A DNA stretch of 64,000 nucleotides from Ursus arctos (Eukaryota > Chordata > Mammalia > Carnivora > Ursidae), in NCBI RefSeq assembly GCF_023065955.2, contig NW_026622841.1, positions 21,325,501-21,389,500 of the forward strand, read 5' to 3'. The notes under the pieces are model-generated. The model saw nothing but the letters and a program-made list of their open reading frames with translations, searched no databases and had not been told where the DNA came from. Position numbers and translations under genes: made by a program. This document shows positions 34,600 to 46,279 of the stretch, one piece after another (the first letter of the stretch is position 1; every line of letters begins with the position of its first letter).

Positions 34600-35745
34600 G
34601 TGGCCTGGCCTAGAGCATAGGGGTCCTTGTGTTCTTTATACTGTCCTTTTATAATTTTCAATATTTGGGAAATGTACATAATTTGGGTCAATTATTTTTC
34701 TAAGTAGGGAGATGAAATTATGGGGGTGATCCAAGAAGGCAATTAGCTGAACACCTTCTCAACACATATTTTATTAACATTTGCAGCACATTTCTCTTTG
34801 AAAGGTTAAGGAAAAGTGGAGAAAGGGCCAGGGAAGAGGGTTATTGTTGACCATACCTCAGCTTTCCACTTCATAACCAGCACTTTGTTCGGACCCCAAT
34901 GGGCTGTACTCCATTGAGCCAAATTTAAATTCTAGTCTATTGAATATTTAAAGTGCTCCTTGGGATATCCTTGGTTCTTCATATAAGGAGCTGTCAAAAG
35001 ATTTCCTTTGATCAGCTATGATAGCTACAATCCTCTCTCAAAAGAAGTTTTGGTAAATATAGTATTCTTTATCAGATTGTACTTCTTTCATTACATTTTA
35101 TCTCCATGGTATAATTGTAGCCTTTTAAACCACTAGAACGCTAGACACTTGCTTGACTGACCTACACCTCACTTCAGTTCAGTATCTAGATGGGTAAAAC
35201 CAGGATTGCACTCACTCTGCTGCAGCCTGGGCGGGGGTAGGGGAGGGGTGGGGTGGGGTGGGGTACTTGAAGTGCTCTATCTAAATGCGAGACTTTAAGG
35301 TCAGCCAGCCCAGAGCAAGACAATGTATCTCACTGAAAGACAAGAACCAATGACCACTGGGGTTTCTATGAAGTGTCGGTGCCTTTTTTTCCACTTTGAT
35401 AAGAGACAAAGTAAAAATAATTGTCAAAAGATGTGGTTGTATTTTTTAAAAAATCGTGTACCTTCCAGTCTTTGCTAAAGACTAGCATATTTTGAAGCTG
35501 TACAACTTCAAGACAATTTTTTATCACTAACAGATGGGAATTAAAAGTGAATTAGATGTTGTGGAATTTATTTCTTAATTTAAATAATGCAAAGGAAGAC
35601 TTGCCAGGAAGAAATACAAGTACATTTTACTCTGGCAATGTATTAAGTATCATTAAAATGTAGGGAAGCTCTGGATGAAAATTTAAATTAAAAATTTTAA
35701 AGGACACTTCAAGTTCCTCCCCCATTACAGTTGCCAGATTTAGCA
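34600..35745. other. Intronic sequence, otherwise unrecognised
   Basis: Apart from the G-rich tract at 35230-35264, nothing recognised. Confidence 0.4.
35230..35264 (+). repeat. G-run tract, strong G-quadruplex candidate
   Basis: Seven or more runs of four G separated by single bases (GGGGTAGGGGAGGGGTGGGG and continuing) on the plus strand, which is the DCC template strand. Confidence 0.85.
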
Positions 35746-35748
35746 AGT

Positions 35749-35924
35749 AAAAATTAAAGATATCAGTTATATTTGAATACAGGTAAACAACAAATAATGT
35801 TTTCATATAAATATGTCCTAAATACTTCTATTAAATAAATACTGCACAGGGCATACTTATACGAAAACATTATCTGTTGCTTACTCAAAATTCACGTTTA
35901 ACTGGGCATCCTGTATTTTCGTAT
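35749..35924. mobile_element. Palindromic MITE-like repeat
   Basis: Left arm (35749-35818) contains AACAAATAATGTTTTCATAT; right arm (35849-35924) contains ATACGAAAACATTATCTGTT, its near complement. Arms of about 70 bp at roughly 70 percent complementarity with a 30-bp loop. I recall a widespread palindromic DNA element bounded by TTGCCAGATTTAGCAA-like sequence, present at 35731-35746; name not recalled. Confidence 0.7.
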
Positions 35925-37130
35925 CCCTATGAATTCACTTCCTTGCAATCATGGCAAAAGTAACCAAATAGTATATGAACTCATCCTGTTCCGCTCAGTT
36001 CTCACATCTCTGAAGAGAAGAGTGAACTCTTGGAAAGCTACCATGATTGAATCAGGAAAAGTGATTTTCATGTCAGGACGTTTGCTGACCTAGACCAAAA
36101 CCACCAAATATCCATGGAGAAAGGTTGTTGAACTCGATTTGTTCTTGACACAGTGATTCTTCTTTTCTCTTCCCTTTACAAGACAGGGAGCAAAACTCAG
36201 AAATATAAATACAGGATTCGAAGTGCAAGAAGCAACTGTCCCAGCAGAAATTGCTTAGTGAGCCCACACAGAGGCTCCACATCACACATGCTGAGCACAT
36301 GGCGTCTTCCACAAGGCAGAGGAAGCTTTGCTAAGATCTGAGGTTTTTATAGGGTGAGAAGTGTGTGCCCCAGGCAACTGTCTGAGCGTCCTCTGGCTAA
36401 ACCCAATAATAAAGAGAACCGAGAAGGGCCAAGATAGAGTGGGAGAGTAGCTTCCTCATCCCTTTGCTGCTTTAAGAGCTAAATCTCTAAACCACAGCTT
36501 GATTTTGCTGTGTGATACTGGGCAAACTGTAATGGGATTTTTTTTTTTTTTTTTTTTTTCAGCTCAACAGGTAACACAGTCTGACATCTAGGTTATCATT
36601 CCCTTGGCTTCATGCAAAATTAACACTTAAAAGAGAAACTTTGATGTGCTGCTTAATCTGCCCTGGGTTTGAACCTTTAACCCCCCCTCGTTTTGGTTAA
36701 ATGTAAGCTGGCTTTCTCCAACCCTTGTGTTTTTCATCAGTCTTTCTCAAAGTAGAGGGATGGACAGCTTTTCATGAAGGCACAACTGTCAACGAGAATA
36801 ATAAGGAAGACTATTCAGAGTATTTAGAAAAAGTGCCAGTTAATGGGCACCCAGCACATAGGAATATCTCCATCCAGATGACAGTGAAGAGTGGGCAAGC
36901 TTTGAAGATGCCATTAATTTTGAGGGAACTAACGGACTTTTAATCAAGTTACTTACATTTACTGTACACAAACAAGCAAATGTGGACACAAAACCAAATA
37001 CAATAATTGCCTATAATCCTGTTCACTTGGTGAAAGCCACTGTTAAAAGTTTATGTGCATTTCCTTCTGAGAAATGATTCATTTTTTGATTCATAGTGAT
37101 TTGCTTTATTATTCACATGGTTGTAATAAT
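35925..37130. other. Intronic sequence, nothing recognised
   Basis: T-run at 36538-36559. 36990-37130 may be old repeat. No gene seen. Confidence 0.4.
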
Positions 37131-37134
37131 ATTT

Positions 37135-37372
37135 AAGAGAAAAAGAAATAGAGGCAGAGGGAGAGAGACCACTCACTCATAAGAGTGTGCACACACTCTG
37201 GTCTCTCTTTCTTATAGGGCTTCTAATCTCATCATGGGGGCTCTGCCCTCATGACCTCAAATAAACCCAATTACCTGTCAAAGGCTCTACCTCTACATAC
37301 ACACTGGGGGTTAGGGCTTCAACATATGAATTTTGGGGGAATACAAACATTTAGTCCATAACAAACATAGAC
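37135..37372 (-). mobile_element. MaLR (MLT1/MST-type) LTR fragment
   Basis: Reverse LTR landmarks: ATCATGGGGGCTCTGCCCTC, CTGTCAAAGGCTCTACCTCT, CACACTGGGGGTTAGGGCTT and CAACATATGAATTTTGGGGG. Confidence 0.85.
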
Positions 37373-38120
37373 CAGGTGTCTAGGGGAAGAACTCTGTATG
37401 GAGAGTGAAGGGCATGTGCTAAGGTCCTGAGGTGTGACCGGGCTTTCCCAGGAACAGTAGGAAGACCTACAGGACAGGACTGATCAGTCTGAGGGAGAAG
37501 AAGAGTTCAAGGAGATTAGGTTGAGAGGTCACTGGGAGGTCTGTAGGACCTTGAAGGCAAGCAAAAGAACTTTATTTTAAGTCTGACAAATGATGGAAGC
37601 CTTTTGATCAAAAAGTGAAAAGGTCTAACTTATGTTTTAAAGCAGTAGCTTTCATTAGGGAAAGGTTTTGCCCCCGAGGAGACATCTGGCAAATGTCCAG
37701 AGACATTTTTGGTTGTCACAACTGGGAAGGTGCTATTGACATCTAGTGGGGAGAGGCCAGGGATGCTGTTATATAGACTACAGTGCACAGGGCAGCCCCT
37801 CACAAGAGAGAATTCTCCAGCCCCAAACATCACTATGTTAAGGATGAGAAACCCTACTGCAAAAGGTCACCCCGGTTGCTGTGTTGAGAACAGGGGTCAT
37901 TAGAAGCCGGGAAACAGGTCAGCAAGTTACTTCCAACACCCAGGTGAGAAATGATGGGACTTAGATGAAAACCCTGAAATGGAAGTGGTAAGAAATGGTC
38001 AGATTCGGGATCCATATTGAAGGTAGAGTCATGGGGTTGTTGAGGGATTAAATGTGCATTGTTAAAAAAAAAAAAGTCCCAGATGACTCCAAGTAGATCA
38101 ATGGAGCAATTTATGCAATT
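37373..38120 (+). repeat. Ancient unnamed interspersed repeat (copy B), split by MER20
   Basis: AGGGCATGTGCTAAGGTCCT, GAAGCCTTTTGATCAAAAAG, then after the MER20: GGTTGCTGTGTTGAGAACAG, GGTGAGAAATGATGGGACTT and AATGGTCAGATTCGGGATCC. Same order as copy A at 11600-14110. Confidence 0.55.
37643..37859 (+). mobile_element. MER20-like hAT DNA transposon
   Basis: Terminal CAGTAG and CTACTG are complementary; internal AGAGACATTTTTGGTTGTCA, GACATCTAGTGGGGAGAGGC CAGGGATGCTG and CAGTGCACAGGGCAGCCC match recalled MER20. Inserted within ancient repeat copy B. Confidence 0.9.
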
Positions 38121-38164
38121 TATATGCAAAAAAAGGCATACTGTCTGTTGCAAAAGAAAGCTCT

Positions 38165-38325
38165 TAGCACAAGGGGTCAGGAGACCTGAGTTCTTTGTCT
38201 AATTCTGTCACTCACCAAGCCTGGGCCACACCACTGGGAATAGATTTACTCATTAAGAGAACAAGGATGTTGGACTAGCTAACTTCTAGGTGTCTTCAAC
38301 TCTAATATTAAGCAGTTTATGAGTT
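38165..38325 (+). mobile_element. MIR SINE remnant
   Basis: GGGTCAGGAGACCTGAGTTC, TGTCACTCACCAAGCCTGGG, then GGATGTTGGACTAGCTAACT, MIR order. Confidence 0.65.
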
Positions 38326-39780
38326 CATACCTATTAACTTTGCTACTTACAAAAAATTTACTCTTAAGGAGAAAATTTGTTATATGAAGAGATTTGCTAT
38401 AATCACCCTGTGATCAGTTTATCACAGACTTATAGGAGTCCACAAAGAGGTGCAGTTACTGAAGGTGTCAAGAGACCAACAACCACCCACCTCATTATCC
38501 ATAAATAGAGGGAGAGTCTAATCTTTTCCCTTGAAGATAAAAGACCACAGAGGTCACTCCACCGACAAAGCACGGCAGCTTTATTATGATTCATGAGAAA
38601 TGAAGTATTCATCTTGTGGAAACTGCTGTTACTAATATAAAGGATTAATTCCATAAAGGTCTGACAGGTCCAGAGAAAGCCTTAAAAATTCAGCAAACCT
38701 CATGGTTGACACTGCGGTATAAAGTCTGATGTGGGGACCCATACTGATAAAACATTTGTGTTATAATGAGTCCCATTTTCTCAAAACAGAGGCCAAACAG
38801 TGGGTTTCATTAACATGCTGTCATTCATTTTGTTGTGATATTTACTGTATCCTGTCTCAGCAGAAAAGTGATATTTTCCTGCTTAGTCCATGAATGACAT
38901 CAAGAAGGAAAACCTATAATGATAAGAGAAATATAAACTTTGGAACTGAGAGCCAATGAGCTTTAAAACGTTCAGGTCAGTGTTTATTAAACACTGTATG
39001 TTATTAACTGGTGATTCAAGGCTAATGGGGCATGACTTGGGGAGTAAGGATGAAGTTTCTTTGGAAGATCAGAACCATAAGGGGATTTCTGAACCCTAAA
39101 TATGGAACATATGCGTGAGCTATGTGAACTTCAACGATGAAGGAACTATTTATGTGTCCCTCACCTAAAGGACCTAAAAGATGAAGAAACGAGTGTGTTT
39201 CTTACCTTAAAAAAAGGGCTTATTGCATGAATGAATTAGTTGTTGCAATTTCCTGAAATGTTCTAACCTTCCCTAGAATCCAGTGGTTATTACCTTGGAC
39301 CTGCCATACTACCAGGAGAGGGCCAGTATCGCTGGTTCTCTGTGCCTGCACAGAGGTTCAGGGTTGAACATGGGGGCCACGGAATGACTGACCTTTCCAT
39401 TTCGGTATTTCAAAAAATGCATTATTCAAATGCATAAAATCAAGTTGATACCTGCATGTCCAGAACATGACTCCTGGGTAGAATCTTTAAACTTCTGTAG
39501 ACTGAATCTTTCAGACATCCTTCGCTTGCCAAGCCCTACTACAGAACCAAACGCAGGACAAAGACTTCTCTAGGAGGTATATTCATTACAAGTGACTCTC
39601 AGCTGACTTGATTTCCAATACGGCGTGTCTTCCAATAATATCTTAGAAGTAGTTATAAATCTTAAGCCAATTAAGTAATAAACACTAATTCTCATCAGGT
39701 TCCCATTTTACAACATGTAAAAGTTAGACACAGTCCTCACAGAGATGGGAAGTCTCACTGAATAGGACTGACTGTTCTAG
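38326..39780. other. Intronic sequence, nothing recognised
   Basis: No gene or repeat family recognised. Confidence 0.4.
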
Positions 39781-39784
39781 CACT

Positions 39785-39985
39785 TGGAGAGATAATATTT
39801 TATTCTACTTCCCTTGAGGCTCTACTCTTCCTATCACATAGCATATTCATAAGAACTTCTTCCTTATTCTACTGAAAACTTCAAGGAAGCAGAAATATAT
39901 TGTATTTGTTTATCTCACACAACCCTTAGTAGTCTTTACCTATCTCAGAGGTATTTAATAAATATTTATTGAATAAACTTGTATA
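39785..39985 (+). mobile_element. L2 LINE 3' end remnant
   Basis: Decayed 3' region ending CTCAGAGGTATTTAATAAAT ATTTATTGAATAAA, the usual L2 tail form. Confidence 0.6.
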
Positions 39986-39989
39986 AACA

Positions 39990-41010
39990 AAAACATGAAT
40001 ACTTTACGAAAATTCCTTAAATCGGTAAAAGAGAATCATAACATACATGACCTAATTCTCCTAAGTTGGCTGTGAATGACAGAGATTACTGGATAGGACT
40101 GCTAATAAAACCAAAATCAATATCCATACTGATAACATTTCCCTGCATATTCAGAGGCAAAGTTGGCCAACTTTTTCTGGCAAGAGCCAGAGGGTACACG
40201 GTTTTCAGCTTCCTGGGCCAAGAGGCAACCCTGAGGATATTATATAGAAACTTACATGATGATTCAACATGTGACTAGTGAAAAATGTATACTCCGTTAT
40301 TAAACAAACAAACAAAAACAAGCAGAGGGCTGAGTGTGGTCCTGTCTCAGGCTGTAGTCCTCGACCCCTCTTCTGGGAAGATGATACTGCTGATTCATAG
40401 TTACCAGGGATTCAAGCCTGGAGCTGCCACCTTGTGCTGAACTCACTACTTTCAACACTGCATTCTTCTTGGCAATGGACTTACCATTTACAAGAGCTTT
40501 AACAAGAATATCCAATCTATAGGCTGTGCACACAGATGAACTTTTCATTATACTCATTCATTCACTCACACATATTATTAAACATCTGTTAAATGCCTAT
40601 GTAGCTCTCCAGCTACCTTATTCCTTCCAACAGCCCTCCAGTTCAGACCCTTTATACAGCCCCTCTTCTCCTCCCTCCCCCTGTTGCCTAATGTCCCTGC
40701 AGCCAGCTGTACCTATTCCAGAGGCTTAGCAGGCAGAATTGAGGAATTCTGTGGAAAATATATTTTTATAATTGCTGATGATATATAAAACACATGCTCT
40801 TATCATATCATCATTTACTAAAAAGCCATAAAGGCAAAACAGCTTTGTTAGTTTTTTTCATCTTGCATGAATAAGTATTCAAGGTAAAGGGAAAAGCTGT
40901 TACTTTGTTTCCTTATTGCAGTTAAGCCAGTAGAGTGCAGCCCACTGCTGCCCCAGTACAGTTGAGTTTTTCATTGGCTTTAAAAAGGCTACAAAATTTC
41001 AGTTATACTT
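39990..41010. other. Intronic sequence, mostly unrecognised
   Basis: Apart from the fragment at 40155-40300 nothing is recognised. Confidence 0.4.
40155..40300 (+). mobile_element. Unnamed MER-type repeat fragment
   Basis: AAAGTTGGCCAACTTTTTCT GGCAAGAGCCAGAGGGT resembles the start of a common old DNA-transposon-like repeat; the middle of the same family appears at 44915-45030. Confidence 0.45.
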
Positions 41011-41325
41011 GATGAATAAATCCTGGAAATCTACCATATACCATAGTGCCTACAGTTAACAATATTGTATTGTATACCTAAGCATTTGCAAAGAGGCCAT
41101 ACATATCTTAAATGTTTTTACTCACAAAAAATTTAAAAAAATAAAAAAGAGAGTGACAGGAAATTTTCGGAGGTGATAGCTATGTTTATGGCATTGATGG
41201 TGGGGACAGCTACGCAGGTTGATGTTTATCTCCAAACTCATCTAGTGTATATTAAATATGCACAGCTTTTTGTATATCAAGCATGCCTCAGTAAAGTGGC
41301 TTTAAAAACAATAAAAGATGTCTAC
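41010..41325 (+). mobile_element. Old L1 3' UTR fragment
   Basis: TACAGTTAACAATATTGTAT TGTATACCTAAG and, after, GGTGATAGCTATGTTTATGG, GTATATCAAGCATGCCTCAG TAAAGTGGCTTTAAAAAC: typical L1M 3' UTR order. Confidence 0.78.
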
Positions 41326-41990
41326 ATAATTCAGAGCTAGGGAACTGTCACAGTGTCACCAACAGTAACTTGTGGGTTCTTGTGGTTGTTTAACTGCTTT
41401 TTACCATTCCTGGATAAGCTTCTATCCAATTACTTTTCATATATTTATCTTATTTGACCTTTAACAAATTTCTTTCATATTGTCACTAATTAAAAAAAAA
41501 AAAATCATAAGAACCAAAGCAATGATAGTCTATGCCACCATTTAGAAATAGTAAAAACCTAAAATTTATCTAAATAATAAACAGCAGGTTCCCTGGAATG
41601 ATAGAAACTGTAAATTCATTAAAGAGTCCAAGTGTTATCATAAAACACTCAGAAGTAAATTTATACACAACTCTCAGCTGACAAGCAAAACCAAGAGCAG
41701 AAAATGGGCTGAGTTTACGGAGTGTAGCACACCGGTCTCCATCTCAAATGTGGGCTCCCCCATAATTCATCAGCTGTAGACACCTTCTCCCCGATATGCA
41801 GAACCCCAGACAAATATGTCTGCTTCCTTTTTTATTCTGCCCCTCTTACGGGTTCTTTCCTAATGTCCTCAGATCTTTTACCCTCACAGTAATTCCAGGT
41901 CGGAAAAGCCAGGGACTTATTAGATGTCACTGGAACATAAAAGGGGGTTATTCTATGTTATATAACATTTTGATTTGTATGCTATAAGCC
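41326..41990. other. Intronic sequence, nothing recognised
   Basis: No gene or repeat family recognised. Confidence 0.4.
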
Positions 41991-42005
41991 AGGACTGTAA
42001 TTTTA

Positions 42006-42185
42006 TTTATTTTTTTATTTGAGAGAGAGCCCAGGAGCATGAGAAGGCAGGAGGGGTGGAGGGAGAGGGTGAAGCAGACCCCCCACTGAGCAGGGACCCT
42101 GACAACATCTGCTGGATCCCAGGACCCCAGGATCATGCCCTGAGCCAAGGCAGAAGCTTAACTGACTGAGCCATCCAGGTGCCCC
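42006..42185 (-). mobile_element. SINEC, older subfamily
   Basis: Reverse copy ending GAGCCATCCAGGTGCCCC. Duplication GACTGTAATTTTA at 41993-42005 and 42188-42200. Confidence 0.94.
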
Positions 42186-42589
42186 AAGACTGTAATTTTA
42201 AAAGCCATAATTATTATGCATGTTAAATCATATTGCCAAACATGTTACTATCTTTTCAGCATAATTAAAAAATGAAATCTCTTACTGTTCCAATCCTTTT
42301 TTTCTCTCCACTTAAAAAATATATATATGAAAAACACGTCCTTGCTATTGTGTATCCAGGGGAATGAGTGATACAGACATGAAAAGAACTGATAACAATC
42401 AAAGTCACTTACATACAGCCAGATCCATTCTCTCTTGCATAGGCTGGTCTGGGAATTGGGGCTGGGCTTATTCACCATTTCAGTCATAGGTTAGTGTTGC
42501 ATTAAGACTTGTTGAAGGTTTGCACTGTGGCTTACAAACATTGTATTCTTTCTCTGTTTATTTTTTTCTTATATTTCTAGTAACATACC

Positions 42590-42760
42590 TAGAATTTACA
42601 TGGCAGCCTCATTTGATCCTGTTAAGCAGGAAGAGATTGTTAACTTTATTTTGCAGGCAGGAAAAAATGTTGAGAGGAGAACTATCTTGATCAAGGTCAC
42701 ATGGCTCAGAAAATCTAGCTCTTTGTCTTAATTCAATTTAAGACTCCTTCTTTCTGCTTT
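42590..42760 (-). mobile_element. MIR SINE remnant
   Basis: TTAACTTTATTTTGCAGGCA, TTGATCAAGGTCACATGGCT CAG, reverse MIR order. Confidence 0.6.
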
Positions 42761-44910
42761 TTATCCAAACCCTTTCTTTTTCTCAAACTATATAAAAGTA
42801 GAATACATAGCCAGGTAGGGCCAAACCAGCTCAGAGGTGGAACAGAAAAAAACACATGGTATTAATTGAAATATTTGATACAGACTGTGCCTAAGCTACC
42901 ATTATTTCAGGAAATCTGTCAAACAGGGTTTAGGCACTGAAATCTTTTGGACATGTGACTATGTAATCTGGGAAGAGGGATAAAGTCAATGATTCTGTGA
43001 TACCCAAAATCACTTGGTGTAAAATGGCTTCACCATTTTACACTGACGAACACACATTAAAAAAACAAAAACAACAAACAAACAAAAACAACAAATAAAC
43101 AAACAAAAACACTGAATGGTGTTCATCTCAGGGAAGAAGAATCTCTTACTATCTTTGACATGAACCAAAGGAAAATGAAGAAAAATGAACGAACATTTTG
43201 AGCTTCCTTTAGTAATTACCTTCCGCTAGGTCTAAAGTATAGTTCATTGGCTGCAGGACACAACTGTGGCCCCTCACGTATGAGCAAGCAGGACCCAAAG
43301 AAGATCAGGCCAGGTCCACACATTAAAGGAATTTATGGATGCCCGCTTGGGCATCTCCAAAATATAGACACAGTAACACAGCTGGTGAAGGTTTTGAAAG
43401 TAGCTTTTAAATGGGATTGATGTTGAACATCAGAGTGTGTCAATCATTTTTACCATCAATGCAAAACAAAGTAAAATGTAACCAAAAAATGTATATGATA
43501 TGAGAACAGGCTAATTATGACATTTGTGTGTTGCGCTCTTGGCTAATTTCAAGCTAAATCACTGGTGCGATGACTAGATCATCACATAAGATACTTCCGA
43601 GACTGAAAGGGGACCAATTTGTAATTATGCCGGGACAATATGTATACATTAGAATTGTTTTAGGCAATTTGTGATGTATGGTCTTCAACCTATCCCTTTT
43701 TTAAAGATGATACAGATGTTCATACTGACACTCTTTTTCAAAATCTGTATTTTTATCTGATAGTGAGAAATCCTGTCAGGCACTAGAAGCATTCAGAATT
43801 AACTATATTGAAAATATAGTATATACACTTCTATTTCTGAAATGCATAATATACTGTCATGCTTTGGGATTTTAGATAAATTTGGAACTAAAGAGAATTA
43901 TTGCCTCATTCTCTTCTAAATGTTGGTTACTCATTAATGGAAACTCCTTTGAAGGAAGAAAAAAAGAAAGAAAGAAACTTTTTTGGGTGGGTATAAAAGG
44001 CCAGTGTGTACTGGAATACTTTCTGGTGGTAACTGGAAAGGGATGGCTCAAGGCTCATCAGACTGGCATGTAGCTGGAAAGAAACTGAAAACAAATGATT
44101 AAAAATGTGGTAAGTCTCAGTGAAGAGGACTGTGAACCAAAAAGTATCCTACCTCCCTGTCGGTCTACAAAGTGACTGTGAAAAATGACACATGAGTCAT
44201 GGTAGAAGGAACTCTGGCCACTTAGACACTGTTAACTCCACTGGCTTTGACCATGAAGAATAAAGGCAGAATGAAGCATGAAAGGTGGGATCATAGGGGA
44301 GAGCCCTGCTCCATCACATTCAATGACTCACAACTCTATGCCCTTTTGCTTAATAGTCGTGGGTTAATGCTTTGACATGGATAAATATGTTCAAAAACCT
44401 TTTCTAGTCAATGCTGACATCAGCAACTAACAGTTTAGCAGGACCATAGCTAAAAGCAGGGGATACTTATAGAAGATTGAGGTATTTTTGGTTGCATTAA
44501 TTTCATTCATAAACAATACTTTTTTTTTTTTTTTAATTTACATAGCGTGAACGGATCTTCAATTGACCACATCAGGACAGTATACAAAGTAACTACTACA
44601 TAATGGAGACACTCATGATGTTTTTTGAAACTTTTCCTTTGTGGGTGGGAAGAACAAAGGGACTAATACTGAAACCCATCACATGATTTAATTTTCAGCT
44701 ACTCAATGAAATTATTGTTATGCTGATTTGGGGGAGGAGAAAACTGAGACTGAAGTCTATGATAAATGATAATTTGTCCAATGGATGAGTCTGAATTTGA
44801 AATAATATCTTTGACTCCAGACTCCATTTCTCACTGTCAGATTTGTTTCTCTAGGAGTTTCTGTTTCCTGTTTCTTAGGAATCTGCGTTCTTAAAATTTT
44901 TTTCTTCTCC
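42761..44910. other. Intronic sequence, nothing recognised
   Basis: A/C-rich low complexity at 43059-43110, (GAAA)n at 43960-43976 and poly-T at 44519-44534. No gene seen. Confidence 0.4.
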
Positions 44911-44914
44911 TTTC

Positions 44915-45030
44915 TGTAAAGGGTCAGAGAGTGAATACTTTTGGCTTTGTAGAGCAACTACCATTGTAGCAGGAAAGCAGCCATAGAGTATGAAAAGAAA
45001 TGGGCATGCCACAGATCCCCACCCCATCCC
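44915..45030 (+). mobile_element. Unnamed MER-type repeat fragment
   Basis: GTGAATACTTTTGGCTTTGT AGAGCAACTACC and TGTAGCAGGAAAGCAGCCAT AGAGTATG match the middle of the same repeat family as 40155-40300. Confidence 0.6.
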
Positions 45031-45421
45031 CTGCTCCGAAGTAATCATCAGAAATGAAAGCAAAGAAACTAAACAAAATAAATAAAATTATGTAACACTA
45101 GTAGTTAAGTATATCTTATAACGATGCCCCTATAATACCTCTAGTATATAAATTCTGGATAGGAAACAATGGTGTTTATTCTGGCATTCTCTAACCTGCC
45201 CCTTCCAGGCCCTCCATCCCCTGGATACCCAAAGCTTTCCTACCAGAGTCACAGCTCTCCTCTCCAAATGCCATCCACCCCTGCCCTTCTTTGCTGAGTC
45301 ATATTCTGAATGCTCCTTTCTTCAATTTCCCATTTTCAAACCTAGTGTCACCTAGTGGAAGATAAGATTCAGTAACTTTTATCCATATTAAGGTGTGATT
45401 AGTTAAAAAACATAATGTGGT

Positions 45422-45612
45422 GGGGCTCCTAGGTGGCTCAGTCAGTTAAGCCTCTGGCTTTGGATCAGATCATGATCTCAGAGTCCTGGAATCAAGCCCC
45501 ACATAGAGCCCCTCACCTGGCTCCCTGCTCAGTGAGGGGGCAAATCCCTCTGTCCCTTCCCCGCTGCTCATGCTTTCTCTTTGTCAAATAAATAAAAATC
45601 TTAAAAAAAAAA
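45422..45612 (+). mobile_element. SINEC, older subfamily
   Basis: GGGGCTCCTAGGTGGCTCAG head to AAATAAATAAAAATC tail with A-run. Duplication AACATAATGTGG against AACCTTAATGTAG. Confidence 0.92.
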
Positions 45613-45689
45613 ACCTTAATGTAGCAATGTTAGAAATTATTGAAGTTTCGTAGTATGCTTAATTAAATCAGCAACTATTTATTAAGTCT

Positions 45690-46240
45690 CTATATGCTAG
45701 ATACTGGGAGTGGGAAGGTTTCTAAAGAAAGCAATGTATACCTAAAGTCCTAAAAACATTTAGGTTCTAGGAAATCCACTCCTAAGAATCTACCTCAAGA
45801 AAATAACTCAATAGGGGCGCCTGGGTAGCGCAGTCGTTAAAGCGTCTGCCTTCGGCTCAGGGCGTGATCCCGGCGTTCCGGGATCGAGTCCCACATCGGG
45901 CTCCTCCGCTGTGAGCCTGCTTCTTCCTCTCCCACTCCCCCTGCTGTGTTCCCTCTCTCTCTGGCTGTCTCTCTGTCACATAAATAAATAAAATCTTTAA
46001 AAAAGAAAAAAAAAAGAAAAGAACTCAATAGAACAGGAATTACTGCACATAAAAAAGGCTAATTACAGTGTTTGATATAGCAAATCCAGCTAAATAGAAA
46101 CATATTACCTACCTAATATTAGGGCAATAGATAAGTAAATCACAGAACTTAAAGATAATGATATATTAGGAAATAATCAAAATGATCCCTGTGAAGAACA
46201 GGAAAAAACATGCGATAATAACCAAATAATTGGGACAGAC
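45690..46240 (+). mobile_element. L1/HAL1-type fragment split by SINE
   Basis: TAGGTTCTAGGAAATCCACT CCTAAGAATCTACCTC is the L1-like 'solid-state' tail motif region; continues after the SINE with GCACATAAAAAAGGCTAATT. Confidence 0.5.
45814..46018 (+). mobile_element. SINEC, young-looking bear-like copy
   Basis: Head GGGGCGCCTGGGTAGCGCAG, body retaining many CpGs (GGCGTGATCCCGGCGTTCCG), intact TC body and AAATAAATAAAATC tail. Duplication of AACTCAATA on both sides (45805-45813 and 46022-46030). Confidence 0.96.
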
Positions 46241-46279
46241 CTGTGGATGATCGGTTTGGGGTGAAATTTCCTTCTGGAT

